Assembly (NCBI GenBank): GCA_947561395.2
Contig: OX387182.1
Coordinates: 4,884,595-4,948,594 of the forward strand
Direction: 5' to 3'
Origin: Buxus sempervirens
Taxonomy: Eukaryota > Streptophyta > Magnoliopsida > Buxales > Buxaceae
DNA length: 64,000 bases
Shown: piece after piece, positions 43,366 to 55,851 of the stretch
Layout of the letters: every line of letters begins with the position of its first letter
Numbering within the stretch: the stretch's first letter is position 1
The notes under the pieces: model-generated
Told to the model about the DNA's origin: nothing
What the model saw: the letters and a program-made list of their open reading frames with translations, nothing else
The model's database searches: none
Position numbers and translations under genes: made by a program

Positions 43366-45245
43366 GCCACCACAACCATACTACTACTCTGACCACAGTT
43401 GTAGCTACCGAACCACCACACCATCAGTACGACCATTACCACTACTACCACCAAATATAATCACAAACCACTTTGACAACTATTACAACAATTATCACCA
43501 AAAGACAGGATACTATATACCTTGCTGTTAAAAAAAAAAATAGATTATGGGGTATAGTACATATCTTTCTTGATCTTTTTATGGAGTATCCATTGAAAGA
43601 ACAGAAAAAGATGTCTGCAGTATACCGGTTTAGTTTCATTGTAATCTGTTTCCTTTAATTTTAATATGGACACCAAACCCGACTCCATAATGCTAGGATG
43701 ATGAAAAGTGATATGAGCTTGATCAAATATGCTATTTAAAGCTCACTTGAAAGAACTTATTTATTGTCATCAAATGCTTTGATCCTTATTATTAAAAAGG
43801 TTTATATCTCAGCTGTCTTCACAACACTGATGCCTTGAACAGCAATTCTATCTTGAACTCTTGATTCATCTACTCTCCAGCTTGGTTGTTAAATATGATT
43901 TTATGTTATGCATTTATTTTATTGCAATCCTTGTATTTTAACACCAATCGAACAGAACATTTATTGTCTAGGACGTTGTAAAAATTCTATAGGTACTTTA
44001 AAACATAACTCCCATTTACAATTTTTCAACATCTATAAACTTTCCTTGTATGATATTTGAACATCTGAGTCCAAATAAGGAGGTAAATATCATGTAAATT
44101 TGTTATTTTGAGAGGTGGTTAATGAGATAATCTAATCACTTTTATCTCTGCAGAGGGTCTACTATTTATAAGAAGCAGAAATTCAGAATTAATTGCCTTT
44201 GTAGAACCAGCTTCATCCTTCCTTTTCTAATTGGATAAGCTAAATTTTGACTTGCTTTCCAATAGTTGCAAGGTTTTACGTTAATCATACATAATCTACC
44301 ACAGTATCCATATTTCTATATATAAATGAAAGAGTTCTGAGCTAATTAATTTCAGCTTTGATGGGTTCTGTTTGTACATTCCATATTCCACACATAATTC
44401 AACGAATACATTAGTCTTTGATTTATACCTGCAGATCCACTACAAGCATTGTTCAAGGAGTCCCAGTAGAAGAAGCCAGTAATGTCGTAAGTTATTAATG
44501 TCAGGATTCTTGGGTTCCAGACATAACAGGCTGAACTAACTTGTCCATTCTCCTAGAATGAGCTGACTGATTGTTGTGGGAGCAAATAATGTCATGGTTA
44601 ATCTTCTTCCTTTTCATATTAGCAGAAGAATTTGGTCCAGCCGCTGTTATATAATTGGAATGCCTTATTGTTGAGCATCCCTACTGTTTGACTGGATTGT
44701 TCTTACTGCTATCTGCCTTTGGGATCTTGAAGAAAAATTTTCAACTGATGGTTATGTCATTAGTAGCAATCCTGGGTTCCTGGACGTCTGCTGGCTTTGA
44801 CATGATCATCCTCTTTGCTCTTTGATCAAGCAACTTTAAGTGGTGAATGCCAGTTTAATCAGTTGTCTTTTTAGGAGTAAAACAGGGTTATGTGACTTCA
44901 TCCTTCTTTTGTTGATGTTTGAATCCAACCTACTTATGTTTTTGTTTTCATAAGAGTCCAAACATATTCATGCACCAAAGCCATTTCAGTCAATTGGAAT
45001 TTTTTGTTGATGTCTGAATCCAACCTGCTTAAGTATACTAAAGGGATCCGTTTTTCAGATACAAATCCAAGACTGAACATTTTAATCGGATCTAGCTCGT
45101 AACCAAATCTAGATCCGAACCACTCTGAGAGCCCTTCTCGTAAGTCGTTACCCTTCCTCTGCTTATATTATGCCTCAATGGATTTGCTGCCGTGACACGT
45201 ATGGATTAATGCCTCCAGAGATCATTCACCTCTTGTAAGCTTAAT
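43366..45245 (+). other. Third copy of CNL 3' flank
   Basis: Homologous to 40600-42560, with an intron-like segment at 44083-44153 and an exon-like block near 44450. No gene is supported. A trinucleotide ACC/CCA-rich stretch is at 43366-43460. Confidence 0.5.
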
Positions 45246-45550
45246 TCCATTATTGTCTGCAACTGTAAGAATCTTGAATCCTTACTCGAGGGCACGGATC
45301 TTGAGTGCTTCATTATTAATAATTGTCCTCGTATTGTATCCCTTCCCGAAGGATCATTGTTGGATACCAATCTGAGAAGTCTTTCCATTGTGAACTGTCC
45401 TAATCTGAATTCTCTGCCTAATCTGTTGCACAATCTAACAACCCTTTATCAGTTAATTATTGAGGGTTGTCCCATGTCCATTCCACCTGAAACTAAGGTG
45501 CCAAAAGGATAAAGGAAAAGATTAGCCCAAAATAACTGACATCCCCTTAG
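45246..45550 (+). pseudogene. CNL LRR relic
   Basis: The plus strand reads NLESLLEG, IVSLPEGSLLDTNLRSLSIV and LPNLLHNLTTLYQLIIEGCP, matching late LRRs of CNL1 and CNL2 (about 16855-17090 in CNL1). It then jumps to KVPKG and a remnant of the C-terminal IADIP region, with about 400 bp deleted. No NB-ARC is nearby. It is the remains of a third CNL copy. Confidence 0.85.
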
Positions 45551-46089
45551 TTAATTTTTTGATTTATAAATCATAATTTTACTTAGGCATGAATCTGACC
45601 CAAATTAAAGAAATTGTCTTAGGGTTGGGTGTGGGATCAAGACGTCTGGATTAAGGGTAGATTGAAGTGAGTTTGGGCCTTTTAGTGTTGTTTTCTAAAA
45701 CTAATTGATGTACAAAAACTGTGACAGTCGTTTTTAATTTTTTTATAGAAGCATCACCATTTTCAAATTGTAGTTAATTTGCCTAAAATGTATCACTATA
45801 AAACAATTTATCAGCAATGTATTGTGGAATAATTAAAAACTAGCAAGCAACCCATATGAACACCAGGTCAGAGTTGATTTTGGTTGCAGGTTACTTGTGT
45901 GGCCTTTGGCTTGTTACTTATCCTCTTTCTTAAATTAAAGGGAATACAACATAAATACAACTTGAACCCCTAAAGTTCAATTTCAGAGCAAAATTCTAAT
46001 AGAAGCTAAACATCTCTTAATATCTCAAAACCTTTTGGAACCGTGCTGGTCTTTCACCAAGAAAGATGAAGTGGGGATACTAGAGATCC

Positions 46090-46326
46090 TTACTGAACCG
46101 ACGATCCATCTGGACTTTTCACCTTATTAATCGGTAAGAAACGCTTAGCTTTGGCTATAAGTGATGGGTACTTGTTATCCGGAACTACTGGACTGAGCTG
46201 CTTGGCATCTTTAATGGTTCCTTCTTCGACAGGGTGGACGTGAGTCCTGTCTCTTGCTCCATTGACAGGAACTTGAAAACGGGGAAGCAAATCAGTAGGA
46301 AAGAAAAGGTACTGTAAGTTGGCCAT
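46090..46326 (-). CDS. SP2: small plant protein of unknown function
   Basis: A 78-residue paralogue of SP1 and SP3 starting MANLQYLFFPTDLLPRF, with EEGTIKDAKQL, NKYPSLIAKAKRFLPI and PDGSSVQ. It is the most diverged member but keeps an open frame and the same N- and C-terminal blocks, suggesting selection on the protein. Its ATG defines the common start. A TATA box (TATAAAAA, 46430-46423) lies about 97 bases upstream. It sits just downstream of the LRR relic, as SP1 sits downstream of CNL1. Function not recognised. Confidence 0.68.
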   Translation of the reverse strand: MANLQYLFFPTDLLPRFQVPVNGARDRTHVHPVEEGTIKDAKQLSPVVPDNKYPSLIAKAKRFLPINKVKSPDGSSVQ

Positions 46327-46422
46327 TAGATCTTCTTCAAGGAGAAGTACAGCTGGTAGAACGTAAGACGACGCAGAGAATGAGAAAGGAATATTTTGGA
46401 GGGTCTTTGAAGCCGTCTGAGA

Positions 46423-46430
46423 TTTTTATA
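46423..46430 (-). promoter_or_regulatory. TATA box of SP2
   Basis: TATAAAAA on the minus strand, at a position comparable to the SP1 and SP3 boxes. Confidence 0.55.
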
Positions 46431-46688
46431 GGGAGTGAATTGAATGACTTGGGGTTTAAGGTTTCCTTGTTGCCGTTTGATTGTAAACATACGTGGGTGT
46501 ATTGGTCTCTTGATTAGAAGTTTCCAGATTCTTCTTGGGAATCAGAGTTGAAAAGGAGTTCAAATCCTGTCGATCTTTTATCTAGACTCCTTATATTGTG
46601 CTACATGTGTCCCTTAAAGCATTTAAGAAAAGTACATTTACACGATTTAAAGGGCACATGACGCAATCTTGTGGAGGATCCACATAAA

Positions 46689-46728
<40 letters not shown>

Positions 46729-48198
46729 TTAAAATGTTTTCTTAACTTCAGCATGTCTACTTTCATCCCCATACAGACAGACAAACAATTTATGGGTCGT
46801 GTGTCTGGTTTCCAGAATCTAAAAATCCACTAAAGGCATTTGGTACAGATCACTCGGTTCTACAATCAGATGTTAGAATTCAGTATGAATCTACAATCCA
46901 TAAAAAGACGGTTTCTACAGTATCAAATAGGATTAGGAATTTGAAAATCAACAAGAAGAATATGGATTTTTAAAATCTAGATTATAATCCAAAATCTAGA
47001 ATCCAAAAACCTAGCAAAAGAACCATTAATTTTACTTGCAGTTTAATTTCATATATGTTCTCCAATCCAAACATAGATTCTTATGCTTTCTAATAACCAA
47101 CCAACTAGGGTCAAACCAGGCTTGGTACAAGGTATAGGAGGCCCCATGCATGCATGCCCAAGCTTTGCCTAATATAGTTTTTACAATTTGTTTTTTTTTT
47201 TTTTTGTGGATATTTTTATTAAAAATAAATGCTTGAACTATTTATACTTACCTATAAAATATAGTTTTTGATACGTATTTTCCAATAATTTAAGCCAATA
47301 AATAAATAAATAATTTCACCAAATGTTACAAAATGAATTAATAATTTGATACATTAAGATATGCATAAAAACATTAAACAAGCTTTATACTTGCATTGGG
47401 AACCAAATCAGGCTTCACCATGTGCTTAGCCCAAGCTCAGCCGTAACTATTTCAGGCTATCGGGCTAAACAGGCTTGTGGGCTTCAGTCAAGCCTAAGCC
47501 CAGTTAAACAGGGCCAGGCCTAAAATTGCCACTCCCGCCATATATTAAGTCATATCGTTTTTGGGCAGAAGCATAAACCTTTATTATGGATTTTAAGATT
47601 TGACCCTATTTCACTACCAAGTTATAATGAGTGTTCACAAAAAAAAAAAAAAAAAATGACAGGCCAAAGTTTGACAAGTATGTGCTAAAGGAGATATGAA
47701 GTTTTATCTTTTCTGATTTTGAAGCAAAGAAGAGGACTGATGTTTCGGAAATTCCATCCAATTAGGAATGAGAGAATATGCTGCAGATGAGTTCCATATG
47801 TGGCAAGTTTATGCTTTTAAAACTTGAAAACCCACTCAATCTTTATTTTTCTTTTTCCATTTTTCTTCCAAAAGGATCACCTTGTTCATTGAGAAATCTG
47901 GAAGTGTTATCTTAACAACTCTTAACTTTGTAAAGCAGCCCAATTTGCTTGAATTTGAAAACTATGCACAGACTGAAGCCAAACCCAATCTTATTTAGCA
48001 AACAATTTGCTCTTTTAAAGGCAACATAAATACAAGAAATCAAATTAACCCCAAAAAATTTCAAAAGCTAAATACTAGCAAAACATTAATGACATAGAAT
48101 CAAACAACCCCTAGCTAATATATCTTCAACAGCCCAATAACTGTAACCAACTGCTCTTCAAGAAAGAAAGATGAAGTACTGGGGAGGGTTTTGATTCA
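46431..48198. other. Intergenic between SP2 and SP3
   Basis: No gene is seen. Contains a (TA)n run at 46691-46726, an A17 run at 47640-47656, and a 3' flank block at 47990-48170 also present after SP1 (23460-23640). Confidence 0.45.
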
Positions 48199-48456
48199 TT
48201 ACTGAACAGACCCATCGGGCCTTTTCACCAAAATCGGCAATAAAGGCTTAGCTTTGGCCACAAGTGGTACGTACTTGTTACTCTGAACACCTGGCCTGAG
48301 CTGGTTGACCTCTCTAATGGCTCCTTCTTCCGTACTTGGGCAGCCTTCAACTGGAGCAACTGGTGGGTAACTGATTTTGTCTCTTTCTCCATTGACAGGA
48401 GCTTGAAAGCAAGGCAGCAAATTCGTAGGAAAGAAATGGTACTGTAAGGTGGCCAT
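48199..48456 (-). CDS. SP3: small plant protein of unknown function
   Basis: 85 residues, starting MATLQYHFFPTNLLPCF and ending VKRPDGSVQ, close to SP1. An in-frame ATG at 48501 would add 15 residues, beginning MIFRFLF as in SP1. The extension is not shared by SP2, so I use the internal ATG. A TATA box (TATAAATA, 48548-48541) lies about 85 bases upstream. The gene is followed upstream by LTP2, repeating the SP1-LTP1 order. It contains the same KAKxxLPI and PDGSxQ blocks. Function not recognised. Confidence 0.7.
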   Translation of the reverse strand: MATLQYHFFPTNLLPCFQAPVNGERDKISYPPVAPVEGCPSTEEGAIREVNQLRPGVQSNKYVPLVAKAKPLLPILVKRPDGSVQ

Positions 48457-48540
48457 TTGATCCTCTTGATGAAGCGTAGGAAACAGGAATCTAAATATCA
48501 AACAGAGAAGAAATTGAAGGGGTTTGAAGGATAACTGACA

Positions 48541-48548
48541 TATTTATA
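48541..48548 (-). promoter_or_regulatory. TATA box of SP3
   Basis: TATAAATA on the minus strand within sequence nearly identical to the SP1 promoter. Confidence 0.65.
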
Positions 48549-49430
48549 GAGTGTAATGTTGAGGGTTATGACAACATGACTTGGGTAGATCGCTGTATCT
48601 TTAGCTGTTGCTACTTTTGTTCTTCTTGGATTCAGAGTTGGAAACTTTGGAACTTGTTTTATTAGAAGGAATCATTCTTGGAATAGGAGTTCGAGACTTA
48701 GAAACCAATGTCCTTGTGTTAGAAATTTAGAAGATACCCCTACACCCTTTTCGGCGTAGAAGATTCTTTTGTCGTCCTCTTCGGTCTCAGACGTTGAATG
48801 CTCAGTTGAGATACGAATCCATTAAATACACGGGTTTATTTACCTTTTCCCAAGTGAAATATAACTTGACATTTTACATGGAGAAATATGATTTAAATAG
48901 CATCCGTAGGATGCTAGATTTAAACTCGTGTGTGTCTTACTGTACATGTTGTAAAATAAATTTCTGCTGTAAACGATCATATATTCTCATCTTAAAGAAT
49001 TAATTCATTCCCAAAATCAAGGGTGCCATGTCGTCAAGACCCACTGTGTCATTCCTACCGGCATGCCAAAAATTCAAATGATTATAATAAAAGCACAAAA
49101 TTATTTAAAAAAAATAGACTAATAAATTTTACAAGTTTCTATTATCCTTTTTGAATTTTTAAATTTTTTTATTTTTATTTTGAGTTGTTTATTCTAATAG
49201 AGAATGAAATGTGCCCTTTTCTTTTAAGTAAATACCAAACATAGCTCCCTGGCCAAATCTGAGATCTTAAGATGAGAAGCCCTCGTCACTGTGTAATATT
49301 AATATTAATTAGACAGATGATACAGGTGTTCCATCTCTTCTCACACTTTCAAGTTTTCAAAGCTCATATGGCTTACTTACTAAAATATTTCTGTCGACGC
49401 TTTGTTGCCTCTTCCTAAGTACTTAATGCC
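48549..49430. other. Intergenic between SP3 and LTP2
   Basis: No gene. 48549-48800 copies the SP1 promoter block and 49250-49430 copies the LTP1 3' flank. It is shorter than the 1.3 kb SP1-LTP1 spacing. Confidence 0.45.
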
Positions 49431-49852
49431 TCATGGAACCGTATAACCTGAAATGGTGGAAAATACAAAAGATCTGATGACCAGTTTCAGAAAGGGAAGA
49501 AAAAAGGGCCAAGAAGAGACGATCACTTACTCCCACATTTGGTTCCGGCGGCCAGTTTCTTGCCACAGTAGCCGGCGACATACACCACCTTGTCCATGCT
49601 AATGATATTCTCCACGTCTTTGGTAATGTGATTACACACACACGGTACGTCCACTTTTTGCACAACAGCGCAGCATTCCGGCGACGGTGGAAGCTTCGGG
49701 CCGGGCTTCTGAACGAATTGGCTGCATTGCTCAACCAGCCCTTTGAAATCACCTTGGCAGGCCTGCCCGGAAACTTGGTGGCCGGAGCTCAAAATTCCGA
49801 CGATCACAGCAGCTACAAAGACAAAGTGAACAACGTTTCTATGAACTGCCAT
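49431..49852 (-). CDS. LTP2: secreted 8-cysteine lipid-transfer-like protein, two exons
   Basis: A close paralogue of LTP1 with identical cysteine spacing (C-X10-C-X16-CC-X9-C-X1-C-X23-C-X9-C) and a similar signal peptide ending near SGHQVSG. Exon 1 is 49852-49531, the intron is 49530-49448 (83 bp; GTAAGT donor, TTTCAG acceptor), and exon 2 is 49447-49431 (17 nt), which completes CGSYTVP then TGA. The product is 112 residues. ATG 49852 (MAVHRN) is used because it aligns with LTP1; an ATG at 49867 would add five residues. Intron length differs from LTP1 (126 bp) while splice sites and the last codons are conserved. TATATA at 49931-49926 is a likely promoter element. Expected in the apoplast or cell wall; lipid ligand unknown. 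Confidence 0.88.
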
Positions 49853-49925
49853 GGCTTCCTCTCTCACCTTCAGTGTCTTTTGATCTGAGTGTTTGTTGTG
49901 AAGGTTAGTTCACCAGCAAGCACCG

Positions 49926-49931
49926 TATATA
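49926..49931 (-). promoter_or_regulatory. TATA box of LTP2
   Basis: TATATA about 75 bases upstream of the LTP2 ATG. LTP1 has a weaker CTTATACAC at the matching position. Confidence 0.55.
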
Positions 49932-52912
49932 AGTAAGTAGACGTGGAAACAGGACGAGGTGGGTTAGGGAATACTGTGGGCGCCACGTTGCAAAAACTGA
50001 GGAAAGTGGTCAGAATATACCTTGAGAACAGTGAGAGAAGCCTGAGAAGAGGTTACTATTTGTGTGGGCTCCACAGTGCCACCATGAGATTTCACGTTGG
50101 CAATGGCTAGCTTAAATTTACGTTATGATTCTTGTTTACACTTTTATGTTACTGTTGTAAAGCTACTAGTCTTTAATTTGCAACTGTTGTGTGTTATGCT
50201 CTTGTTGTAAAGTGACTTGTACGTCAAGCTTTTGCAATAGGGCACAAGCCTGAATCTGGGCCAAACGGGCTAATACCCAGTTGATGTCTAGTCCCAAGCT
50301 ATGTCTAATAATAGAACTTGTTTAGACCTAATTCGTTGACAATTATTTGTAGGTGCCTTTTTGGAATCCATGTCCACGTGTCCAATGTTGTCTCCACTGT
50401 ATCGAAATGCCAATGACATGTTTTCAAATCTTGAATCTGAGTAGGAGAGGTGTGTCTGATTGTGATACTTGTCATGATCTGGGGTTTTAGGCATGTTTAA
50501 CGTCTATCATGAATCCGGTTTCAGAAATGTCTAGGTTCAAGATAAGAAAAAGAGATAATAATAATTATTTTTTAAATACAATAAATAATAGAGCTCTTTG
50601 ATTGATACATAGGGTCCCACATTTCAACATGTGAAAATGTATGTCACTTAACGTCTACGTTATTCTAGGTTAGCATATCAAAGCTCATTACTAGTTGCCA
50701 ATGATTCCCATGCACGTGAACGCTACACCTTAAAGACCACTAAATAAGTTTCATATGTAATTTAGTGGGGTCTCGCCCAAGACGGAGATCTCCACTCGAA
50801 TATGCCAAATAAGGTTTATATTTAATTTAAACAATTCATATCACATTTAATTATTATTTCTGTCAAGTAATAAATAACCCATGATAGATAATTATATAGG
50901 TGACGTGTTAAGTTATAAAAATGGTCATCTATATCATTTATCTTATTTGAGGTCTTCAAACCCTGTCTTGGAACGGCTCTCTTATTGGGTCAAAGTACAA
51001 AAACAATTGGGCGGCTTGATCCATTTTTGATCCTAACTAAAGCACCCACTTAGAGCCATATCTCACTTACGGTGCGATGCTACCAACTTGTAGAGATGGC
51101 AATGGGACAAGGTTAAATGGGCAACCTGCCCGCCCCTAATGGTTAGGGTTTGGTATTGTCGAAATCAGGTTGGGAGTGTGTTCGGGTTTAGCTCACCGAC
51201 TCCAACCTTAACCAATTAAAATATTATTTTTCATATAAATAATATATAAAAATACATATTTTATTAATAAATATATTATTGATTTATATATTTAATTTAT
51301 TTAAAACTTATATCTTTATGTATTTTGTAGTATAACCGGGTTAATAGTTTTGCTTCATGAAAAGATGTTCATAGAAGCAAAAGCAATCCAATTGCTTTTC
51401 TTGCTTTTTGAATCAATTTTTGAGAAGCAATACTAAACACAGCCGCAATCAACACAAGGCTCTTTTCAATGTATGCCATTTTCCAAAACAAAAGTAATAA
51501 ATAAAGTTTACATTTTCCCAACATCCCTCCCCCTTGAGACATAATTTCTTCTAACTCAAAGCATATTCCTTAGCTTGCTAAAAGTATCACACTTGACAGG
51601 CTTTATGAAAATATTTACAATTTGAAGATATGTCTTCAATTAATTGGTTAACCTTGATTAATTTGGTAAATGTTTTGCATAGGAACTTCTTTTGAGGCTT
51701 CTTAATCAACAAAGTGTCAATTACAAAAAAGAGGTTTTCTCCATTTTAGAGGACGAGGGATGTTAAACAAAAAACTATAATTTGTGAAGAAAAAAGGGCA
51801 TTCCTGTGCAAGGTTTTCTAGACTGGAACAGGTCCCGGTCCGATCTGATCCCAATACAATCTATATCGGACAGGTTGATCCCAAGTGATCCGATCGAAAA
51901 AAGAGAAAATTTTGATTTTCTTTGGATCGACCGGTACCGATCCAGTCCAAAATGGTACCGGTAGGTCCATAGCCAGTCCGGTCCGGTTTAAAAAATTTAG
52001 AAAAATTTAAAAAATGGCAAAAAAAAAAAGTAAAATTCATTTATAATTGTTAAAAATTATAGATGATTGATATAAGATATAATGAAATTGAAAATCTATG
52101 TTAAAATGTCAAATTATAACATATAATTTGATATGTTATAATTATAACAAATAATATGTTATTTTTATAATTTGACGCTATAGCTTATCATATTAGATGT
52201 TATAACATGTAATATAAATGAGCTACTATAATCTAAATGATAATAATATAAACATCTATAACCTAATAAATACATTCATAAAAATACATAGTAACGATCA
52301 TAATTAATGTAAACTTTAACACACGTTTCTCAATGAACAACATCATGCATCGGATCCTAATATCAGTATAGCAAGTCATTCCTTGCTGTTTCTATCATTA
52401 AATCACTTAAGTATTTTATATACACAATGGAGTAAGAGCACATCAATAGAAATTAACTTGCAATATCAAATTCAAACAAGTAAGCATCATACGCTATAAT
52501 GCAGTCACAAGCATATCAACATTCACAAATCAAAATCCCCTTATTCCATATAATTTGGTCTCGATGATTCTGTGTGTTCGAAGACAACTATTATTGTTAA
52601 CTTTCACCAATCAAAATCCTTATAATTACAGATTGTTGACTAGTCAGAAACTTTAACTTGGTGAACATCAATGTGTAAAAATCTGGGTCCTTACATTTCA
52701 AGCCTCTTTTTATACGAGTGACGGATACCTCCATTTCCGTGTCTTTTTAATAATATTTTATTACGAGAAAAAAGAAATGGAAAAAAGACTCCACATCCGT
52801 TAAATAAAGACGTCCGTTTACATATGGATTTAATAATATTTCATTAAAAAAAAACACAAAAGACTTTCATGTTTAAATAACCGCCTACGTATCCGTCCAT
52901 TTCCATGTCGAT
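49932..52912. other. Intergenic, AT-rich
   Basis: 49932-50170 is the LTP promoter region shared with LTP1. No gene was found beyond it. 51825-51990 is rich in GGTCCGATC and GGTACCGGT motifs, perhaps a small element. A copia remnant lies at 51480-51660. Confidence 0.45.
51480..51660 (-). mobile_element. Degenerate Ty1/copia 3' remnant
   Basis: The minus strand encodes QIVNIFIKPVKCDTFSKL then RNML and a stop (about 51625-51553), the conserved C-terminal end of copia RNase H. A CAAGGGGGAGGG purine tract and TGTTGGGAAAATG follow, the expected start of a 3' LTR. The rest of the element is not visible. Confidence 0.6.
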
Positions 52913-52922
52913 GACTAGTCAT

Positions 52923-53191
52923 AATAAATGACTTTCATATTTATGCTCTTTCTTTGACGCTGTATTGTTTGAATATGTATTCAGGAAAAGAAACATGTTA
53001 GCTGATGCGATTGTTAATTTTGCCATTTTACATTTATCCTATTTCTGGATTGGAAAGCTACCAAAATGTATTAACCGTGTTTATTTGGATGACTTTCTCG
53101 GTAGGACTTTTGCTAGAATAGTTTCCTTTGTAGATACAAACTAATTATTATATAAAGCTTGCTATCTTACTATCCAAGAAAAAAAAAAAAA
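52923..53191 (+). mobile_element. 5'-truncated LINE with poly(A) and target-site duplication
   Basis: Encodes the RNase H tail YVFRKRNMLADAIVNFA and ends in a poly(A) run. It is flanked by the 10-bp duplication GACTAGTCAT (52913-52922 and 53192-53201). It is distinct in sequence from the LINE at 32359-32638. Confidence 0.85.
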
Positions 53192-53256
53192 GACTAGTCA
53201 TGATTTTCCTTATATAAAACATACTAATGGGCGGTCGTAATAAGTCATTTCTTAGA

Positions 53257-53614
53257 GGGAAATTATGAAAAATGTCACTTTTTAAAAATATTTATAAAAA
53301 CAGTCCACTAGATATCGAATTATAGAAAAGGGCCACTTTTTATCAATAATTATAAAAAAATCCATCAAAATTAAATTACAAAATCATTTTTCAAATATAA
53401 TTAAATTTGAAGATCATTTTACTTAGAACTCAACAGCAGTGTGCATGAGATGCAAGCTTCTTACATGGAACACAAACACATCTTACATGTGGCATAAGTG
53501 CATTCAAAGTGGACACGAGTGCTCATACATGAACACAAGCATATTTTGTCTATAATAAAATGACACTATTTTTTAATTATGTTTAAAAAATTGACCTTTT
53601 TCATAAATTTTCCC
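53257..53614. mobile_element. MITE with long terminal inverted repeats (second copy)
   Basis: Starts GGGAAATTATGAAAAATG and ends TTTTTCATAAATTTTCCC, with arms matching 31697-32073. The interior is in the opposite orientation (GAGATGCAAGC versus CTTGCATCTC). No coding capacity. Confidence 0.7.
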
Positions 53615-53894
53615 CAAACTTCTCTGAATTCCTTTCTGTCGGTCAAATTTGTGCATGAGCATACATAAAGGGAAGGAAATCATGTGGTGGACACACGCTG
53701 GTGAACCATACTCTTGATAAGTTTTCTTGTTCTTGGTTATATTCTCACCTCTGTCTCTTGTTAATTTCCTTCTGGGTGATGCCCATGAGAGATTTTTTTA
53801 TCGCTGAGTCCCAGTTTAATAAAATTTCAGTCTTTCCCACAAATGGGTAGGTATACATCTACTTCCGTGTTGAAATAAATACAAAGACACGTAT
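53615..53894. other. Intergenic; dispersed repeat block
   Basis: 53775-53890 matches 30808-30920. No gene. Confidence 0.4.
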
Positions 53895-55851
53895 TGTAGC
53901 ACCCTAGATCCGGGTCTGCCCTATCACGGCACCGATCCATCCCTGAGACCTACTTATGGGCCCAATATAACTTGATAAACACAATTTCCTGGACAATTAC
54001 AATGTAATCATCAGAGTGCATAAGCTAAAGAAGCATGGAATAAAAATTTTCCATCCAACCAAAGATCACCTGTATTATAATCTACAAAACATAATATCTG
54101 TGTATACAAAATACAACTAAGGCAACTAAATGCTCACAAGTTTATAAGTCCAAAAATAATATTTACATCCCATAAACAATTTCCCAAAACAAAATACTAC
54201 ATCATAAAGAGAATCCTACTGTGCGCACCTAATTTTGGATCGCACTCTGGGCGCACGTGGAGTTCGTGCGTGCCTCGGGACTTTTGGATTGCCACTGTCT
54301 GAGAAGTGCAGGTAGACACAAGGATTGCCTATCCGGGTCTAAGTTTGGTCTGCGGCTTATTAGAGTTCTGGCTAAGTCCTCGGTTATGTCCGGGGAAGTC
54401 CGAGACACCTCGGCCCGCCTCGTCAGTCTGATGGGTCCCTCGGGTCTCCCTGGTTTTTGAGTCAATTTCATCCTTCCTAGACCAGCATGCCACTTTTTCA
54501 GTCTGGTGGGACCCTCTGATGGTGTGGGCCCATTTTTATTTCATTTTTTTATCTTTTTATTTAAGTGAGGTGGGTCAAATACGGGTCCCGTTGGAAGACC
54601 CGTAGGATGCCAAAATTTGGGCTTGGGCCCAGTAGGGTTACTGGGTAACCCTTTTTGGTTTATTGAATTAATTACATATGTTAAAGGCTTAATGGGCTTG
54701 GATATGGCCCAATAGCACTTAAGCAAATGGCCTTGGGCCCGTTTATTGAAAACAGCTCTGGTTTGGGCCGGTCAGAGTATGGGCCCCATAGGTGGGCCCA
54801 AGAGAGCTTGGTGGGCCCATTTAGGCCCACAGTCTACAGGTGGGCTTAAAACAGCCCAAATTACTTAATGGATTGGATTTCCATGGTTTGGGTCGGGTTG
54901 AGTCCATTTGGGTCAAAAAATTACATTTTTTAAGTTATTTTGAAACCGATCGCATTTATTATGCGGTTTGGCCTAAACCGCAGGCGTAATGCGGTTCAGG
55001 CCAGACTGCATATTAAGTGCGGTCATACCTGGACCGCACTGCAAGTGCGGTTTTCATCCGATTTTACTGCTTGGCGCCGATTTCGGCCGGGAACAATTTT
55101 GCTAGCCTCCTGGAGTGTCTGGCGATTTCCGTTGGGGGTTCTAGCACATTTTCGGTTGTGCCAACATCTTCATTTGTCTTCAAATCTCCATCTCTCCTCC
55201 TTAACATTTCATCACTTGCAAACCCACATGCATGGGATTTTAAGAAAGGATATAGAAAGGGGTTACGGGGTACAACAGATGTTATGGGAGGACAAAACCC
55301 CTCCTTAATGATTGATTAAAACAAACAAAGGAAAGAACAGTGTTAGCTTAATAATAATAAAAAAAATGGTATCAACTTAAGCCTTTTGACTAAAAGTTAC
55401 TCTCCTCTCCCTTCGTATGGAGATTCCTCACTTTCATGAGGTCTCTCTTTCTCGTAATGTGCAAAAGAAAGCAAAATGTAATTAGAGATGAGATATTAAG
55501 AATAAAATAAGGAAAAGAACCTTGAGAAGATACCAAAATCAATCGAATTCCACTTATGTTGAATACAAAGTTATAGAAATGCTTACTGTACCATTACCTA
55601 CTTGCTTTGATATGTTGTGATTCTCCGAGAATTTTGGCAGTGCTTCCGCACTCCCGTTGATTCTCCAAAATGACTTTGAAAAGGGTCTCTCCTACTTCGG
55701 GTTAAAAGGGATAGAGGGTAGAGACAAAAAGGGTATGGTATAGGGGCAAAATGGTAAAAGTTTCGGGCTAGCAGAGTTTGGACAGAGTAGGGTCGTGGAA
55801 AAACACCATAGAGGAGAGGGGGAGAGCTTATGGGGGTTGGCCTGTTGAAAT

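Noticed and set aside
54940..55319. 122- and 100-residue open frames in LTR copy 3
   Set aside because: Overlapping frames in non-coding LTR sequence, not conserved in copies 1, 2 or 4.
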